A stretch of DNA of 64,000 nucleotides, taken from contig VTPC01001721.1 of NCBI GenBank assembly GCA_011009095.1, positions 111,257-175,256 of the forward strand, read 5' to 3'. Position 1 is the stretch's first letter. Each line of letters opens with the position of its first letter. The position numbers and the translations under genes were made by a program. This DNA is from Ignelater luminosus (lineage: Eukaryota > Arthropoda > Insecta > Coleoptera > Elateridae). Under the pieces are notes generated by a model that made no database searches, was not told the origin of the DNA, and saw only the letters and a program-made list of their open reading frames with translations. Positions 36,216-46,639 of the stretch are shown piece after piece.

Positions 36216-37740
36216 AATAAAATTTGTGAAGGTTAAAACTACTTTAATAAGCAAACATGAATTGACAAGAAGAAAATTGTCCAAAAGATATATTTTGCGG
36301 GGTAAGCTCATGGCTAAAATAACACTGATATCCAAATTTAAGGTTAGTTGAAGAACATACGACTATCCTTCAAAAATGACACTGACAAGTGTGTCCACAC
36401 TCTACCCATTAGAAAAATGACATAATAATAAAACAATATCAAGAGACTATGTTACGTTATCTGAGTGACGAAAATAAAATTGGAAATAAAAGTGTTGGTT
36501 TCGTTAAATAAAATCTAGTGAGAAACTGAAGAAATTTCTTAATTATTGCATGACACTTAAAAAACCCCTTTATCCCCTGCTACATATGTCATGTAGATAA
36601 AATATCCCTTAATTAAGAGATAAATCATTCGGGTTGGCAACATCGAGACTATTGGCTAATGTACCATTGCCGGTACTATATAAATCTTACAGAAAACTGA
36701 AAACTTTATTAGTTGTTTATTAGTGCTTTTAGTAAACCATTTGTATATATACTTATATTCCGTCTTAGATCAGGCATATACAATACTTCTGCTAGGATAC
36801 TCCACTTTCATTCACCATTAATTCAGTGACACTCACAGAACACGAATATATCAATTCAGAATGATCTTTATTATGTTTATGTTAATAATGTAAACTCATA
36901 ACGTATTAATCAGGGCTAAACCCAATGTAAATAAGTCTATTAGTATTTATATTATTTAATGAACACAAAACACTAATAAAACAGGCAAGATACGTATGGC
37001 AACTAACTCCAAAACAATTACGCGTCAACCACTGTATATCATGGGGATGCAACTGAGATGGGCATATCCGGTAACACAATGGCGGCCACGCCAAATGAAA
37101 ACAGGGGAAGCTGTTTAAATCTTTAACCAATAGAATTTCTCGATTCTACCGCGTTAAAAGGGATGCACGATTCTAACCCTCTAACCATACCATGTTTCAT
37201 TCTAATGTCATTCATATTCCAACCCTTGCACTGCGTTAACACGTGTGTTAAAGTTGTGGTCACATGTGAATGTTTACCATCACTAAATCTGATTATTCTT
37301 TTTAATTTTTTGGTATAAGGTACGTATTTTTTACCCGCGTTTAGAAATTAATGTTATTTAAAATTTTATTTTTGCTTTTAGGTGTATTTCCATTTTCATG
37401 GTTTTAAATCATCGTTAATATTTTAATAAACTGTTGCTGTTATAAATTACTTATAAAAATACCATACATTAACATTATTAGGTAAATATTTTATTCTAGA
37501 CATAATACAGACTTGTTTTTAGTTTTATTTTTTTTAAAATATTTCTTCTTTTTTTCCAGAAACAATAAAACAATAATATTATTCTCGAGTTACTTAAGTG
37601 CAGGAATTGAGTTTGAAATACTTCTTACTTGTGTGTATTGCTAAATATCCATAAATAATTGTATTTTAAAAAAAATGACATATTTGATGGTAATAATGGA
37701 ATTAATTTTTCAGATATTTAAGAGTTCCATCAATAGTTCA
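36216..37740. other. AT-rich region, no gene supported
   Basis: It contains a second copy of a dispersed repeat (36384-36442, see 7212-7274). No coding frame with a recognisable motif was found. Confidence 0.4.
36384..36442. repeat. Dispersed repeat segment shared with 7212-7274
   Basis: Begins gacaagtgtgtccacactc and ends aaaacaatatcaag; about 80 percent similar by eye to 7212-7274. Confidence 0.55.
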
Positions 37741-37742
37741 GA

Positions 37743-38083
37743 ATGGTTGGCTGTATAAGATTTAGTTGTAAATATTGTGATTTTGTAGCAATTCCTACTA
37801 CACTAATATTATAGACAGTAACTATAACAATAAGCATTTTTATACATTTCCTAAGGACTCAAACCGTTGTAAAATCTGGAAAAGTATTTGTAATATAAGC
37901 AGTGAGACACCTACTTCTCATTTTCATGTTTGCGAGGATCATTTCAAAACATCAGATTTTGTTAATGCTAAGCATTTATTATGTCACAGTTCTATTCCAC
38001 GAACAGCACATGTAAATACAAGTAGTTTAAACCATGTAGTTTTAGGAGAACATAAATTTAGTAGTAATAATAATAGTTTTTAA
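37743..38083 (+). CDS. THAP-domain protein or transposon-derived fragment
   Basis: The stretch 37817-38083 reads as the larger part of a THAP zinc finger: HFYTFPKDSNRCKIWKSI, then FHVCEDHFKTSDF with the Cys-x2-His pair, then SSIPRTAH at the end of the domain, stopping at 38081-38083. The first Cys pair (GCIRFSC) is encoded at 37743-37772 beginning with an ATG, and an intron of roughly 40-50 bp (acceptor ttatag near 37816) would join them, although the donor is unclear. About 100 aa with no other domain follow. It is either a small THAP gene or the first exons of a degraded P-like element; no terminal repeats were found around it. Confidence 0.5.
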
Positions 38084-39085
38084 TGTAGTTTTGGATTTTA
38101 TGAATTTTCTTAATTTATTATGTGCTAATAGGTCTTTATGAAAAACAGATTTATAAATTGATTTTTTAAAGCAATATTTAAATGGAAATTTGTATTATTT
38201 CTGGATGTATAATTACGGTTTATGTATAATAGAATTTAAACAAAATAATCATAGTTTCAATTATCTTCTGTTTTTGATCAGAAATACCCTTAAATCGCTA
38301 TTCTTACAAATTATCATTCTTTTCTTAGATAATCAAATATCACTTGACAAGATTGCAAATGTTTTGTAGAGTTCTTTTACAGATTTGTTACCAAAAGTGG
38401 GTATAATATATGAAGTAGAAGTAATGGTATCAAATTTGTTATCGAATTCGCAGAAAATTTGTAACATGTCAGGCGGTACTAATTTAAAGATTCATATCCA
38501 TAAACCAGCGTATCATAAACTATTTGAGTTTTCCCTCTTGTGGTTTTAATTTGCCAAAGCACCACCAGACTCCTCCACAAGTCGATTCTGCCATATTTGT
38601 TGCTGTCTTTTACTACAAGGCTCTCCTTTCTAAAGGTTTAATGTTTTGTGCTGTATATTATCGGCTGTACAGTTCAACCAATCTCAGAAAAGCCCTGAGT
38701 GGGCGTTTGCTGTTCTGTGAGTGGGCGTGTACGGGGAGCTACATGTTGACCAAGTAAGCTCGCATACAAAATCTTTCGGCGGGAAATTTAAATAAAACTA
38801 ATCACCACCAATAACACGTAATGGATTTAGGACTTTTTGTCAGTTAATGTACTCGAGTAAAATTACGCGCTGTAGTAAACAACATAAAGCAAGTAACTGA
38901 AAACTAATAAACATCAATAGTTACTAAATGTCTGATGGTACTAAAAGTAAATGTAGGCACACAAGTTTGTGTGAAATGCATGGAACATCCAACAGACCTT
39001 AGTTAGAAAACTAGCTTTAGAAGAAATTTATTTCTTTAATATTTTTACTAAATAATGAAATAATTTTTATTCAATTTCAGATAAA
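38084..39085. other. Intergenic region, no gene supported
   Basis: No motif-bearing frame is visible. A 5' exon of the SINA-like gene may lie here because that gene's ATG follows an acceptor (tttcag) at 39075-39080. Confidence 0.35.
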
Positions 39086-39093
39086 CACTCAAC

Positions 39094-40858
39094 ATGGCTG
39101 AATCAAATATACCAAAATCAGTACTAGAAAAATCCAGATGTTTTCGATGTAAAAACTACTTATGTATCCCTCCAATAGTACTATTGCCCGATGGGAATTC
39201 TTTATGTGGAACTTGTTCTACTTCAACTGAAGAAATCACATACAGAGAATTGATTCTCGAAGATTTTCTAAAAACGCTTAAATATCCATGCAAATTTGAA
39301 GAACATGGTTGTACAGCTCATCTACTATTTGGTGTGTCCATCGTCCAATAGCTTGCCCAGTTTTATCGTCATGCGGTTGGAAAGGAGCTACACAACAAAT
39401 GCTTTATCATTTCAGTACTGATCACTCAGATTTAGTGGCTGATAAAATGGAATTTAAAATAAATGTGTGTAATAACGATGAAGAGGGACGTTTATTTGTC
39501 TACGAAAACGGAATTGGTGTGATTTTAAAGTATTCTTACAGTTGTGCCTCAAGTACTTTACAGTACGACATAAAACATTTCAATGCAGATTATGAAGAAA
39601 TTCTGGTAAAGATTTCAATAGCAAATGATTTAGATCCGGATTATAAAATGCATGTGAAAAGAAGAGTATCTTCCTGCCATGAAGACTCAGACTTCGAAAC
39701 ATTATCTTTGAACAATTTCCTTTCCATTTTGAATAATCCTGAATGCGTTTCAATCAGCCTGAACTGGAAAGTTGATAAAAGTAAAAAATCCATTAAAAGA
39801 AATGAAGATAATAAGAGTGTGAATTATGCTTTGATAGAAACCTTAAAATGCGGTATTTGTAAAAGTTATCTGTTACCCCCATTATATAAAAAACCAGGAT
39901 CGGCTATGGTGATGTGCTGGTACTGTCACAATACATATACAAAAACTGAACTAGTATTAGGACAAGATACACTAAAAGAAGTCTCAAAAGCATATTTTCC
40001 ATGTCGCTGGAGGGGCTGTGAAGTTATAAAACCAGGAAGTGATCTTATAAGTCACGAATTATCTTGCACATTTCGAATGTATAATTGTCACGATTGTGCT
40101 AGAAATACTTTTACAAAAGAAAGTATTATACTTCATACAGTAGAACATGGATATGTTTATTTTGAATACTTGCACACTTTTGATGTGCGTTTTATCTCAG
40201 CATACAGAGATTCTTATGTGCAACGTTTTCTTACCTTTATAAATGATAGCATTATTTATATTACTTGCGACATCTGTCCTGGCTATTGCTTCTTTCAGCT
40301 GCATTCTGAATATAGTAAAGACAGCGCTGTTTTTATAGAATTTGAGCATGAACATTGTAAAGTAAGATCTAAGAGTTTTATTTGCAAACCAGCAAAAGCT
40401 CTCAAGGTTGAGAAAGATAAGTTACCTCTTTGTTTTAATAACGATCAGCAAATTAAAGTAACTCTAAAAGTGTAAGTGTTTTGCTTTAGAAAAATGCCAA
40501 GTTCAAATTCCGCCAGTGAAATTATTTTCTTTAAATTTGCAAAAAATATTTTAGATTTTCAAAACAAATCTTCAGTGAATTAAATTTAAAAATGTAGAAG
40601 AATCAGGAAGTAAACAAACTTTGTTTAAAATTCTAGAATTTCTTTCCATTTGGATTAAAAGATTTTTTTCGGTAATTAATATGTAATTGATTTTGTTTCA
40701 TATGTATTTTTCATAATAAATTGTGTGTGACCTGAAGAGATTTTATTGTATTTATTTGTATTTGATAGAATTATTCGTGCAGAATAAAATTAGATCTTGA
40801 CGATGAAGATGAAGCATGCGATCTATTGCAAATACTAAATACAAAAAGATTTCTGTAG
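39094..40858 (+). pseudogene. SINA/SIAH-like E3 ubiquitin ligase with two tandem modules and one frame break
   Basis: SIAH-type proteins are RING E3 ligases with a SIAH zinc-finger/TRAF-like substrate domain. Module 1 (39094-39760) has RING-like cysteines (CFRC and CGTC), then PCKFEEHGC of the SIAH finger. Module 2 (39845-40471) repeats the plan with CGICKSYLLPPL, MCWYC and FPCRWRGCE, then SHELSCTFRMYNC. The second exon (40783-40858) joins in phase 2 through a gtaagtg donor at 40472 and adds the acidic tail LDLDDEDEACDLL. Near 39330-39350 the frame shifts: the sequence jumps from GCTAHLLF to CVHRPIACPV, and the usual dozen residues of the SIAH finger are missing, as if a short non-triplet deletion occurred. 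Everything after the break is open for 380 codons, so the lesion is recent or an assembly error. A poly(A) signal is at 40944. Confidence 0.7.
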
Positions 40859-40943
40859 TCAAAAGTAAACATTTTTTACAGAATGACAGAAATAAGCACA
40901 AGAATATTTTTTAGAAAAAATGATTTAGAGATTGAATTTGCAA

Positions 40944-40949
40944 AATAAA
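40944..40949 (+). promoter_or_regulatory. Poly(A) signal of the SINA-like gene
   Basis: AATAAA 86 bp after the tag stop in the second exon. Confidence 0.5.
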
Positions 40950-41229
40950 AACAAAAAAACCTACATATTCAATTATTTTGTGAAAGGTGACATTCATTAG
41001 TTGTAAGGCTAAACACGCAAGATATGGATAATATAAAAGTAGTTTGGTCACTAAGGATTCGATCTGTTATTAGTTATGGTAAAACTTATTATGAAGTAAT
41101 AAATAATACAGTTATTCTGCCCTTCAGCAGTCTTTTTTATTTACCCTAAAGGACTCATATTTTTAAAAAAGTATTAATAACATGTAAAGATTTGTTATCG
41201 TTAATAACTATTTTTTGTAATTATTAGTA

Positions 41230-41637
41230 CAGTAATACCCCCACTTATGCGAATTCATATTTACGCGGTTTTTAAATCTCGTCGATTTGTCTTTTGTTGA
41301 CAGAAGGCCTCAGTTCAATTGAAAAAGGGTTACAAATTTTGGAAAACATAGACTCCAACGAGGAAATTTTGCGTGAGAAGAAAAAATATTTGATCCGTCA
41401 GACGACTTTGTTAGATTTTATGAATCCTTCAACGTCAAAATAACTTAAGTTTATGTTTTGCAATTCATAATAACATAATTTGTTATATTATCTAAGATTT
41501 TATTACACATTTTTCTTGTAAATTATTGTTTACTCTAGTCTCCGGTCCCAATTAAACATAATTTGTATGTATTTATATGCAAAATTGTACCCCAACTTAC
41601 GAGAATTCAATTTACGCGTAAATTCAGGGTATTACTG
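41230..41637 (+). mobile_element. pogo/Tigger-derived MITE retaining a transposase C-terminus
   Basis: The 408-bp element has terminal inverted repeats (cagtaatacccc at the left, gggtattactg at the right) and TA on both sides, as expected for pogo/Tigger. An internal segment at about 41300-41444 encodes LSSIEKGLQILENIDSNEE followed by a stop after NPSTSK, which resembles the extreme C-terminus of Tigger/CENP-B-like transposases. It is therefore an internal-deletion derivative. Confidence 0.75.
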
Positions 41638-42133
41638 TAATTACTAATTAGTTTTTAAAATCTTTAATATTGATTTACATATATCTACCCCTGATGCGTG
41701 CTGTCACTATTGGTTGCGTACATTTCAGGCGCTTTGTGTTTCGGTTTGTTATTGTTAGGTGGAATTTGTGTTACAATGTGCAATTCTCATCAGCCCCGAC
41801 TAGATCTTTTGTTATACCTGCGACTAAATCGGACGTGTAAATGTGGTAATGCTGAAATTCGTTTATGAATGATTTCTAAATCAGCAAGGTGCACACCAAT
41901 TTAGAGAGTAGCAACACTCACGGTAGAGGCTTTCCTTTATCCTTGTGTTGCCATTTATTCGAGTTGCGTCCAGTCGTTCGATGTTGGAAGTAATGTGGCA
42001 AGAAAGTTCTAAATATACTTGTTGGGTTAATTGAGAGATGTACCTATAATATATTTTGTAAAACTAGCATACGATAATAACCGATTGAACTACTTGTCTG
42101 ACGTTGCTTATGTATGGGTATTCGCAGTGGTGG

Positions 42134-42193
42134 CATACTTCAAAAATCTCGCGGCACACTAAAGTGCCGCGGCACAGTGGTTGAGAATCACTG
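42134..42193 (-). mobile_element. Terminus of a hAT-type element
   Basis: Read on the minus strand, the end is cagtgattctcaaccactgt followed by gccgcggcactttagtgtgccgcg, split here for length. This is a typical hAT end (CAGTGxTTCTCAACC). The opposite end was not found, so the element is truncated or nested. Confidence 0.55.
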
Positions 42194-42249
42194 TTCTAGA
42201 CTAATTTCGTACGCTTCCCCTAGGTATGCATATACCTAAAGCCTCAGCG

Positions 42250-44745
42250 GCGCTGGCCATTCCGGCTTCGAGTGAGCAGCGGTGCAGTCGACCCGGTATC
42301 GGACCTTTGGGTGATGCATCGAAGATGAACAGTAAGCAGAGAACCCCCACCAACGCCAACTCGCCTGATTGGGAGGTCGGGCAGTAGTTGGCCCCACATC
42401 CAGCGGCCGGCAACCTGTGTCAGGTCTCGGGGCACAGGCCTGGCAGCCACCAACATCAATTTCTCAGCCTCTTCCGCTAATCCTGCTCTGGGGGGGGGGG
42501 GGCAGGCACCAGCACTCAACTGCAACTCCACCGTTGCGATCCGGGCCCGAGGCTCCCCGGAAAACAACACCACCGCTGCTGAAATTCATCTTCGATCCGT
42601 CACCCCTTGGTTAATTCCTTTCCTCATCCCATCCTCCCGCAGTGCGAACTGCGGTGGGTTGTGGTTCTGAGAAAAACCGTTTTACCTCCATAACCTACCC
42701 ATTCCTACTCTTTCAAATCATTTAAACCTCAATCATTCAAATCACCTAATCACATCACGTTATACTTCCAACTCCAACCATCAAAAAAAATCCACAACCA
42801 CTATCCCTCACTGCATCGCTCGCGCTCCTGCTGCCGCACCGTCCACGCCGTCGCCGTCGCCCGTAACATCAACAAACATCCAACTCCAGCAGCCCTGGCC
42901 CATCACCACCAATCAACGCCGTCTTCAGGAGACACGCAAGCAGCCCTCACGCTTCCCACGCCTGCTCCACTGCCTTGTCAACGCCGCCTTCCAACTGCAA
43001 ACGACATTCCATGGAACATCTCCATCCAACACCGTGGACGAGACGCCCGTACTGGCTCACTCCAAAAATCAACTCCAACCCCATCAGGCTTAGAGACGCC
43101 AAGAGTCTAAAAGCCGCTGCTCGGATCGAGCAGCATCCAGCGATGATACGCGGTGCTGGTAGTCAGTTCTGATCAAGGAGTCAATGTATAAGTTACCAAA
43201 TAGAAAAAAAATAATCAAGTGAGTTTTATTATTAAACACAGACACCTAAATATTGGTGATACCCGACGCGAATACGTGATTACGGGATTAAGTGATCGTG
43301 TGAAGCACCCTAAGTTGTTAACCGGCGCGGAGAAATGAGCGAAGAAGACAACAATTTCTGTTCGAATGAACAGCAGGCTGCAGGAAACGATCTTGTTCTT
43401 CCAAATCACAACTTTATCGACAGAGTAAGCATAAGAATATATGGCCCAATTTGCGATAAACAGAATTACTACAGAAAAGACCAAATTTACTTTGAAAATA
43501 TTTGGGACATAGTTCAATCTGCCAGAGAAAATAAATATTCTGCTGCTACGGAAAGACTCTTGAATATTTTCAAAGAGAGTGAAGATAAAAGAATCAAGCG
43601 ACGCGTAACTGGTTTGGACCTTGGGAACAAAACACCCAGCCAATTTTTAAGTCGAATGAAAACCTTGGCTGCCGAAGATATAACATAGAAAGTCCTCAGA
43701 ACTCTTTGGATTAATAAAATTGTCGGAAATATTAGACATATTCCTCTCATCAGCGATGAGAATTTGGATAAACTATCCGAAATGGCTAATAAGATAGCCG
43801 AAATGAGCCCTCACTCAGAAATATATATGATACAATAGCAGCCCAGAGTAACACACGAGATGAAAATATATCTTCGAAAACAGCCGAGCTAAGAAAACTA
43901 ATCGCATTTTTGCAAGTTAGGAGAAGATTCTACGGCAGGAATAGCAACGTTACACGAAGCCGTAGTAACCAAAGTCGTAGTAGAAGAAGATATAATCCAA
44001 ATGGTATCGTTTTCATTTTGATCACAAGTGTAAACCTGAAGAATGTCGACCACCATGTACATGGAAGTCGGAAAACTTTAATCAGCAACCAAAATAGCGG
44101 CAGCTTCAACTGCTGAAGAAAGTTGCAGATGCCGCCTATTCGTCGTCAACCCAAAAACGGACTGCGTTTTCTAGTGGATGGTGGAGCGGAAGTGTCAATA
44201 ATACCCCCCTAATGCAACTCAATTCCAGATGAAACCTATAAATTGTATGCTGCAAACAACACTGAACACGTTTGGAAGCAGAATCTTAAGCCTCGACCTA
44301 GGACTGCGTAGACAATTCGGGTGGCCGTTTATCGTCGCCAAAGTAAAAAGAGATATCTTAGAAGCCGATTTCCTGAATGAATTCAACCTAACCTAAACCA
44401 GGAAGACTGATCGATGGTGCGACAAGCGTGGTGAGTAATGGTTCCAAATTGTATGATTTGCTTGCTCTGTATCCAAACATTACAATACCTAAGCTGACAC
44501 CTTCTAATATCAAACACAAAACAATGCGTGTTATTGAAACAAGGAGTCGCCCAGTTTACAGCAGACCAAGACATAGATCCGAAATAGCAGAACAAGAATT
44601 CCAATTTATGCTAGACAATGGTATTATACGTCCTTCGAAATCTTCGTGGGCCGCCACTACATATGGTGAATAAAAAAGACGGAACAGCAAGACCATGTGG
44701 TAACTATAGGCGTTTGAATTTGTTTGAATTTGTAGGAAACTGAAA
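42250..44745 (+). mobile_element. Truncated CsRn1-type Gypsy (Ty3) retrotransposon
   Basis: A GC-rich LTR/leader-like stretch (42250 to about 43248) precedes a primer-binding-site-like sequence, tggtgatacccgacg (43254-43268), close to the complement of tRNA-Trp used by CsRn1-type elements. Gag starts at 43335 and shows ENKYSAATERLLNIFKES and LGNKTPSQFLSRMKTLA, with a stop at 43686, then continues with LWINKIVGNIRHIPLISDE. A protease-like block near 44140-44210 has LFVVNPKTDCVF and, one frame over, VDGGAEVSIIPP. The start of the reverse transcriptase is at about 44540-44670 (AEQEFQFMLDNGIIRPSKSS). Frame breaks are frequent and the remainder of pol, as well as a 3' LTR, is missing. The element is dead. 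Confidence 0.8.
43254..43268 (+). other. Primer binding site of the Gypsy element
   Basis: tggtgatacccgacg differs from the common tRNA-Trp-complementary tggtgaccccgacg form by an internal change and lies 80 bp before the gag start. Confidence 0.5.
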
Positions 44746-44749
44746 GATG

Positions 44750-45710
44750 AAATCCACTATTATCTGCGACTGCACTCATCTGGTTTCTGTGTAAAAGCTC
44801 GTGATCGATGATCAGTGAAGACAGTAAAACCTTCAAGGTATTAATGCTTGGAATGATGAATTCCTTGGTAGTATATTGCTAAGGCTCTTTATATAGTAGA
44901 TATTGTATCTTCCTTCCGCTGGTGACAGTGGTTTCTAGTTTTCTTTACCTTGTTGTTGCACTTCTCCAACTCCACCTAAAGCGTCAACAGTCAGGCTTAA
45001 TGATACGTTAAGATACCAGTCTTGGCTAACTTCATCTAGCAAATCTCAAACTCTTGCAGTCTTGCATTGAAGTTTTATTTTATATTATGTTATCAATCCT
45101 TGTTGTATTCTCTTTTAGCAGCTCAGTCAGTGGCTGTTACATTCAAAAACCATCTGTGGTAATAATTTAACCATACCTACGAATATAGAAATGTATGTAG
45201 TTTCTTATTTACTTATCAGACTACGACAACTTTAAGAAACTAGGACATGAAATGACCCTACGGGCCATGGACTTCCAAACGAAGCAAACTGGACACGGAG
45301 CTCCACACCAAACATGGAAAGCTCTAAGCAACTTTTCGCTAAGGTTTAGAATCGCGTAACTTTCTAGAACTGTTGTCTATTTTGTCTAGTTTCTTAAAAT
45401 TGTCTGCTGCAGTTTCTAGGAACTGTCCTTACTATACTTTATTACCAAAAGCCGTAAAATACGCAATATCTAATCTCATTTTATTACAAAGGACCAAGAC
45501 AATTACATTACACGAACGTTCCACAATTGACAAATACAATATTTACATTTTAACTAAAACACAAAAAGACACTTCACTGAATACAATGCTGCTGCATGTT
45601 GGAATGAATTCGAAGTCATGCACATGTTCCACAACTTGTAGCCTAAAAGAAAAGAAAGAATGCTGTATCAAAACACAAACGATAACACTTTAAGGCGGCT
45701 TTACTTTTTA
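44750..45710. other. No supported gene
   Basis: A 106-codon open frame at 45373-45693 has no recognisable motif and overlaps the expected 3' end of the minus-strand Cys-rich gene. Nothing else was identified. Confidence 0.4.
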
Positions 45711-45715
45711 GATAA

Positions 45716-46548
45716 TTAATAGGCGTGTGAAGGTTTTATTCCAGGTGGATGATCGAAACAGTGAGCTCTACAAGGCTTATCATAGAGGCAAGGCCCATCT
45801 TTTGGTTTCCAATGCTTGCAGCATGGTCGCCTACATACTCCAGGTGTGTATTTATTACTTACTTTTTTTCTAGGCTTTGCGGGACAAGGTTGAACCTGGG
45901 CCCTCCATGGGTCCAATGGATTGCAACAAGGTGGCGGACATAATTTCATTGTGCACGGTTTAAAACCAGTTGGGCAGCCATTCAGACAGTCGTCGTTGCT
46001 TCTTTTGCGATAATCTACGCATCTTGGACTTTGACCGTCTACAGTAACTCCAAAACCTGATGAACGACGAGGACTTGAACAACTGTTTATTCCCTGACTG
46101 TGATAGTCCACGTTATAATTATTATAGAAATTTGCAAAGCGTGTTTTGAAATCTGTTTCTGGATCATGTTTGCACTGAGAATAAAATTGTGCAAAATTAG
46201 GTTTAGAAAATTATGATAAACTTATACTACTTACTTCGTTTCCCAAACCAGGGGGGCAAGGTAGTGTAAGGGGTTTTACATATTTGGGTTCGGTAGGTGC
46301 AGGGCAGGGTGGTGGGGTTAGCATGCACACTTGAAGGTATGGAAATGGACATGGCGGAGAGCAGAGGGGTTTTGAAGTCAGAGTAGGACCACAGCATGGT
46401 CCACAAGGACCACCACAAGGGCCACACGATTTTAAGCCACTAACATACAATATTGTTATTTTTATATTGAAATTTAGGCTTGTCAATCTTACCCATCATC
46501 GATTGAGTTCACAATCTTCTTCAATTGGTTTAACAACGAATCCCCCAT
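45716..46548 (-). CDS. Cys/Pro/Gly-rich sperm-type protein with CGP repeats (Mst84D/Mst87F-like), three exons
   Basis: Exons on the minus strand: 46548-46493, 46439-46235 and 46174-45716; introns of 53 and 60 bp with GT/AG ends and matching phases give 239 aa. The N-terminus MGDSLLNQLKKIVNSIDD is followed by CGPCGGPCGPCCGP, the defining repeat of the Drosophila Mst(3)CGP sperm-tail proteins. The rest is Cys/Pro-rich (CPPPC-, PCPAP-, PCCNP-type segments) and ends PPGIKPSHAY. There is no signal peptide, so disulphide- or zinc-crosslinked cytoplasmic structure of the sperm tail is the likely location by analogy. A TCE-like motif lies 23 bp upstream of the ATG (46572-46583). Two similar small genes follow within 14 kb. 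Homology to Mst proteins rests on composition and motif only. Confidence 0.75.
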
Positions 46549-46571
46549 GTTCTACTATAATTTTGAGCAGG

Positions 46572-46583
46572 AAATTTTGAAAT
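46572..46583 (-). promoter_or_regulatory. TCE-like motif upstream of the Cys-rich gene at 46548
   Basis: On the minus strand the sequence atttcaaaattt matches 10 of 12 positions of the spermatid translational control element acatcaaaattt, 23 bp before the ATG. Near copies follow further upstream (to about 46636). The AT-rich background weakens the case. Confidence 0.4.
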
Positions 46584-46639
46584 TTAGAATTTTGAAAATT
46601 AAAAATTTTGAAATTCACATAGGAATTTTGACAGGTTTC

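Noticed and set aside
45373-45693. 106-codon plus-strand frame
   Set aside because: No motif; lies antisense near the 3' end of the Cys-rich gene, and composition is that of AT-rich intergenic DNA.
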